The position numbers and the translations under genes are program-made. The notes below the pieces were generated by a model. It was not told the DNA's origin. It did no database searches and was given only the letters and a program-made list of their open reading frames with translations. Below, in pieces: positions 59,918 through 64,000 of a stretch of 64,000 nucleotides of DNA. The first letter of the stretch is position 1; every line of letters begins with the position of its first letter. Source of the DNA: Plantago major (taxonomy: Eukaryota; Streptophyta; Magnoliopsida; Lamiales; Plantaginaceae); contig CM048842.1 of NCBI GenBank assembly GCA_026545765.1, forward strand, positions 74,102,871 through 74,166,870, given 5' to 3'.

Positions 59918-60988
59918 CAGTAAAACCCCTATAAATTAATAATGTTGGAACTGAGATATTTTATTAATTTAGCGAGATATTATTATATCGATAAATTCAT
60001 AATTTATTAATTTAAAGAGGTTTTACGTATGACTTTTAAATTTTCAAGTCCAATATACTAGTTACAATATATATATTAGTTATAGATGAAAAATAAATTA
60101 GAAAAACAAGTTCCAATTAACATTCATGAATTCAAAGATTCAACCATATGATGCTGGGATAATTAGAGACTTTAAAATGTACTACCGCAAAAGGTTTTAC
60201 CGTAAGATTTTGGAAGGTTATGAGTTGGATATTTCTTCTCCGAAAAAGATTAATGTTTTAGATGCTATCAATTTGGCCGTCTTAGATTGGAAAGTAAATG
60301 TCCAACAAGAGACCATAGCAAATTGCTTTCGACACTGCAAAATTCGTTCGGCGAATCAAACCGGCTCAAGTGATTTAAATGATGCAAATTCTGGAGAAGA
60401 CATTCGTGAGTTTGAGAACTTTATTACGGGTATGCATTATCGGCACAAAATGGATGTCAATCACTTGCTAGATTATCCTGGTGAAAATAATGAATGTTAC
60501 GAAGTTCAAAGCATTGAAGAAATTGTGGCGGATACCATTCAAAATCCGGTCGATGATGAAGCTGAGGATGATTCAATAGCTTTGGAACCGGTCATTCGAA
60601 AAGAAGCATTGCAAGCGGCAACAACTCTTCACAACTTTTTGTTGCAATACGAGAATACAACGCCCCAACTCTTTAGTGCAGTGGGGAGATTTTATATATG
60701 AGCTCAATATAGATTTGAAGTTCAACAAAAAACAAGTGACTATAGATTCACTTTTTACTAAACAATTTTAGAATTTTGAAGTGTATCACACACACATATG
60801 AAATTTTTTAGTAATTGTTAATTTATAGTTTCGTTGGGACCAATATATATGCACTGAGATTTTTAAAATAATATTATTTTATTAATTGGGGTCCAAATTT
60901 GTACTGGTCTCAAGTTGAGACAGGATAAATTATTAATTTTATCGAGGTTATTAATTTATCGAGTATTAATTTATAAGAGGTTACACTA
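59918..60988 (+). mobile_element. Pogo-type (Lemi1/Emigrant-like) Tc1/mariner element, internally deleted
   Basis: The left end CAGTAAAACCCCTATAAATT is almost identical to the Emigrant/Lemi1 terminus. The right end is its imperfect complement (GGTTACACTA with TTATAAATTAATA inside). TA precedes the left end. The 1,071-nt element keeps only a C-terminal transposase fragment. It sits in intron 1 of the HMA5-like pseudogene, in the opposite orientation to that gene. Confidence 0.8.
60126..60701 (+). pseudogene. C-terminal fragment of a pogo/Tigger-type transposase
   Basis: The 191-codon frame opens MNSKIQPYDAGIIRDFKMYY and continues with INVLDAINLAVLDWKVNVQ and TIANCFRHCKIRS. These are conserved blocks of the plant pogo-like (CENP-B-related) DDE transposase C-terminus. 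The CENP-B-type DNA-binding domain and the first two catalytic Asp are absent, so the product cannot transpose DNA. The frame itself is intact, which suggests recent deletion of the upstream part. Confidence 0.85.
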
Positions 60989-61593
60989 CGGTCTCTCAAC
61001 AGACTTTGAGGTCCAGAATACAGCTGCTTAATAATAACAACAGCAGCTAGCAGCAGCGAAATAACTCACTGCTCGATCCTTCAGTACCAACTTCTAAACT
61101 TTCCAGCCTATCATTCTGTGAACTTTTTTACTTGGCATGTTAGAGAACTACTCTCCCTCCCATGAACGTAAATAGATCTTATGACTATATGAATGATCAA
61201 CATATATAGTCAGGCAGGAAATGGACTGACTTACATTGACAAAGGCAAGGTAAAATGTAACTTGTGCACGGTTGTTCACGACATCGACAGCCGCCTCCTT
61301 GATTCCAGGGAGGCATTTGACGGCCTTCTCCACGGAGATGGCACAGGCAGAGCATGTCATTCCGGTGACCATGTAAAGAGCTTTCGACTCTGCTCCTTGC
61401 AAGAATATCTCCTCATCATCCTCGATTGAGAGGCGTTTGTTGTCTTCACATGGTATCGATAGATACTTATGCTGCCTGGTCTGATAAGTTGATGTTATGC
61501 ATGATGCCATTGATGATAAGAGCTTCTTGGCTGCCATTGTAATCTTCTTGTGGAATTGGAATTTGACTTGTGCTCTTGTTTCTTTTTCTCTTC

Positions 61594-61601
61594 TCTATAT
61601 A
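61594..61601 (-). promoter_or_regulatory. TATA box of the HMA5-like pseudogene
   Basis: TATATAGA on the minus strand lies about 57 nt before the ATG at 61537, followed by a purine-rich leader. It suggests the promoter end of the duplicated gene was copied too. Confidence 0.45.
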
Positions 61602-62040
61602 CATATACATTTAGCTATGAAAGTGTTGTGCCATATCATTATATACTATGAGGAAAAGTTGAACCTGCTTAGTAAAGTAGTTGTCCTAGAGAAAGAATAA
61701 TGTTTTCCATCCATATCCACTACGTACGATTAATCCGTCCGATTGCAAAACCAAGTGCCAGGTTAAGGCAGATTTCTACTTTAAATATCATAAGCAATAA
61801 GTTTTCTTAACAACAAGAAAGAAGACAAGATCCATGTAACTGAAACACGACAACTCTTACAGAACAACAAAACAACAGAAACTACATGGACTAATGGAGG
61901 AGTACAACAAAATAAGATGTATGAATATAATTATACAAGGATACATATATATAACAAAGTAAAACAAGACTTGGAAGAGTTTTATACTTCATATGTACAA
62001 GGACTATCACACTATTGAGGCCATAAAAGTATTCCAAAGA
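61602..62040. other. Spacer between the two tandem HMA5-like genes
   Basis: About 440 nt. It should hold the 3' UTR and polyadenylation region of the upstream gene (stop codon at 62041-62043) and the promoter of the pseudogene. The two copies are head to tail on the minus strand. Confidence 0.5.
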
Positions 62041-64000
62041 CTACTCAACTGTTATTCCTCTGATCTCAAGAGTATCCAGCTTCTTAGGCCTCTTATAATT
62101 CTTGAGCAAAAGTGAGCTGCAAACCACGCTAACGGAAGAGGCTGCCATAGCCGCACCAGCAATCCAAGGTGGCAGGCGGAATCCAGTCGAAGGGAAAAGA
62201 ACACCAGCAGCAATTGGAATGCCCAGGACATTATATCCTAGTGCCCAAAGATAGTTGAGCCTGATTCTGAAAAATGTTTTCCTTGACAGGTCTATAGCTG
62301 TTATAACATCCTCCAAATTGCTCCTCATTAGAACGATATCAGCCGCCTCAACGGCTATATCTGTGCCTGCACCGATTGCCATCCCAACATTTGCAGCTAC
62401 AAGGGCTGGTGAGTCATTAATTCCATCGCCAACCATAGCAACCACTTTGCCTTCGGCCTATACACAAATATTAACGAAATTGTAAACACTTGATGTGATT
62501 GAAAATGTTCTACTAATGTAAATATCAATAGGTATGCGGGAAATATGTTCCAAATCGCCTCAAAACACTAAATTAGAGCAGATCTTTACCTGTAGTTCTT
62601 TCACTTTCTCAGCTTTATGCTCAGGTTTGGCTTCTGCAATGACAATATCTATTCCAACTTCCTTGGCAATTGCATTAGCAGTTCCCCAGTTATCGCCAGT
62701 AATGACTATGCTTTTCACCTTCATGGACTTTAGAATAGAAATGACTTCACGAGCCTCAGGCTTTAAAGGATCGGATATACTAATCACACCAACCAACTCC
62801 TTGTCAATGGATACCAGAATTCCAGTCTGAGCCAAGCTTTCGGCCTCTGCTAGTACTTCTTCTGCATCAAGCGTAATGGTGATGTTATTTTCCACCATCA
62901 GACTCTTATTTCCTACAAGGACTTCTTTGTTACGCACAATTGCTTTCACACCATGGCCTGTTATCGATTCGAAGTCCTGAGCCTCGGCCCAAACAGGAGA
63001 CTCCTCCTCTTGTCTGAATTTCTTGGCATACTCAACAATTGCTTTAGCTAATGGATGTTCACTGTTCACCTGATATAAAAGAAATTGTGCTTAGCGTTAT
63101 TGCAAAGATGTGTACAAGAGACACTGTAAATGTGAAGCCTATAAAGGTTTTGAGAATGGGAACTTAAGAATACCTCAGCAGCAGCAACTAGTTCATAGAG
63201 GTCTTGCAGAACCATATGTTTTAGGAGTCTTGTGCTGACGACAACTGGCTTTCCGATTGTAAGGGTTCCAGTCTTGTCAAACACGATGCAGTTCACCTGT
63301 TATCGAAAGTGTAAATTAGTCATCTACTGTAACTCAATTCCTACTTTAAACTGATTATTGAATTTTATATTGGCACAGTTGATGTTCTTGTGAATATGGC
63401 GATTTCAAGAAGGAACACATTCTGGATTCTCACCTCATGGGTGCTCTCCAGTGCTTGGCCACCTTTAATAAGTACACCTTGAGATGCACCTACACCGGTT
63501 CCAACCATAACTGCTGTTGGGGTAGCCAGGCCAAGTGCACAGGGGCATGCTATAACCATCACAGAAATGCCGAACTGAAGAGCAAGCTGGAAACTGTCCA
63601 TGGCAGACGGGATCCATGACTTGGGATAACCATTAAATTTACCAGCCAAAAACCAGGCAAGCCAAGTAGAAATTGAGAGAAGTATAACCTGCAAATTCAA
63701 AATGTCCTCTAAAGATTAATAGAGGAAAAAGAGTGAGTTGCTGAATCTTAAAACATGGATAAAATTAAACGTACCAGAGGAACAAAGAATTTTGAAATGC
63801 GATCAGCAAATTTTTGGACAGGAGCCTTTGCCATTTGCGCTGATTCAACAAGACGAACAATTTGAGCCAGAGCACTCTCTGATCCAACCTTAGTTGCCTT
63901 AATGTGAAGCACCCCATTTTCATTAACAGTCCCTCCAATCACCACGTCACCTTTGCGTTTCGCTACAGGCCTAGACTCTCCAGTAATCATGCTCTCGTTC
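62041..64000 (-). CDS. HMA5: HMA5-like copper-transporting P1B-type ATPase, 5' part outside the window
   Basis: Exons visible on the minus strand are the end of exon 2 (63775-64000), then 63434-63688, 63174-63296, 62590-63069 and 62041-62457. All have GT-AG borders and lengths divisible by three, matching the pseudogene exon for exon. The core motifs are intact: MITGES in the actuator domain, CPC in transmembrane helix 6 ([17 protein letters not shown]), DKTGTLTIG with the phosphorylated Asp, [18 protein letters not shown] and [10 protein letters not shown]. The last residues are [14 protein letters not shown]. The pump would move Cu(I) across the plasma membrane or an endomembrane using ATP. 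The metal-binding N-terminus and the first helices lie beyond 64000, so integrity can only be claimed for the visible part. It is the upstream member of a tandem pair and the likely source or sister of the broken copy. Confidence 0.93.

Larger units (their letters stand above)
55142..61537 (-). pseudogene. HMA5: HMA5-like copper-transporting P1B-type ATPase, frameshifted
   Basis: HMA5 proteins pump Cu(I) out of the cytosol, with a role in root copper detoxification. The six-exon structure can be reconstructed on the minus strand: 61235-61537, 56740-58128, 56383-56645, 56185-56306, 55627-56103 and 55142-55536. Exon 1 has the metal-binding MTCSACA; a second site has changed to LPCISC. Exon 2 carries transmembrane helices 1-4 and TGEC in the actuator domain. 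Three lesions break it. An 8-nt insertion near 56530-56545 lies just before the CPC motif. A 1-nt deletion near 56261 lies just after [10 protein letters not shown] net 13-nt loss near 55486-55500 removes SP from GDGINDSP. Exon lengths corrected for these are all multiples of three. Intron 1 is 3.1 kb and full of transposon sequence. Confidence 0.9.

Noticed and set aside
1..64000. CRISPR arrays, bacterial operons, riboswitches, rRNA or tRNA genes
   Set aside because: None seen. The only rRNA-like sequence is the 5S-derived part of the Cassandra-like LTRs, and the only tRNA-related sequence is the retrotransposon primer-binding site. Short-spacer direct repeats are tandem repeats within transposons.

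Overview
This is nuclear DNA from a flowering plant, almost certainly a eudicot. The signs are an AT-rich background, GT-AG introns, genes typical of land plants (an MCTP protein, a seven-exon theta glutathione transferase, a proline-rich wall protein, HMA5-type copper ATPases), and plant transposons of nearly every order. I cannot name the species.

Layout. 1-5.5 kb: an MCTP gene on the minus strand with an intronless coding region and a probable 2-kb 5'-leader intron holding a foldback repeat. 5.5-15.2 kb: no genes; MITEs (Tourist-like, foldback, a SINE-like insertion), a CACTA MITE and a Mutator-like element. 15.3-17.4 kb: an intact theta GST. 17.4-21.4 kb: a second CACTA MITE lying inside a Stowaway-like MITE, and a long AT microsatellite. 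21.4-47.6 kb: a nested repeat complex. A broken plus-strand Helitron (helicase remnants 22.5-26.9 kb, 3' end at 47,632) is split by a minus-strand Helitron with no coding capacity (26,923-47,458). That one is split in turn by a 15.9-kb Ty1/copia element (28,018-43,919) with a perfect 5-bp target duplication. 49.7-51.0 kb: a secreted proline-rich protein gene. 52.0-53.9 kb: a Mutator-like element with a perfect 9-bp target duplication and gene-like cargo. 53.9-55.1 kb: a theta GST pseudogene. 55.1-61.5 kb: an HMA5-like pseudogene with three frameshifts and transposon debris in intron 1. 62.0 kb to the edge: a second HMA5-like gene, intact as far as visible.

The most unusual structure is in the Ty1/copia element. 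Downstream of pol, where Sireviruses carry an env-like ORF, there is a 5.5-kb second coding region in the sense orientation (36,454-41,943). Its middle is a tandem series of short exons (36, 36, 50 and 38 codons) separated by 75-83-nt introns with GT-AG ends, nearly all in phase 0. Sense introns should be removed each time an element copies itself through spliced RNA, so their retention and apparent duplication deserve study.

The intact host genes act in unrelated processes: plasmodesmal or ER-contact trafficking (MCTP), glutathione-dependent detoxification (GSTT), cell wall (proline-rich protein) and copper export or detoxification (HMA5). Nothing suggests they work together. The GSTT and HMA5 loci show recent local or dispersed duplication with decay of one copy.
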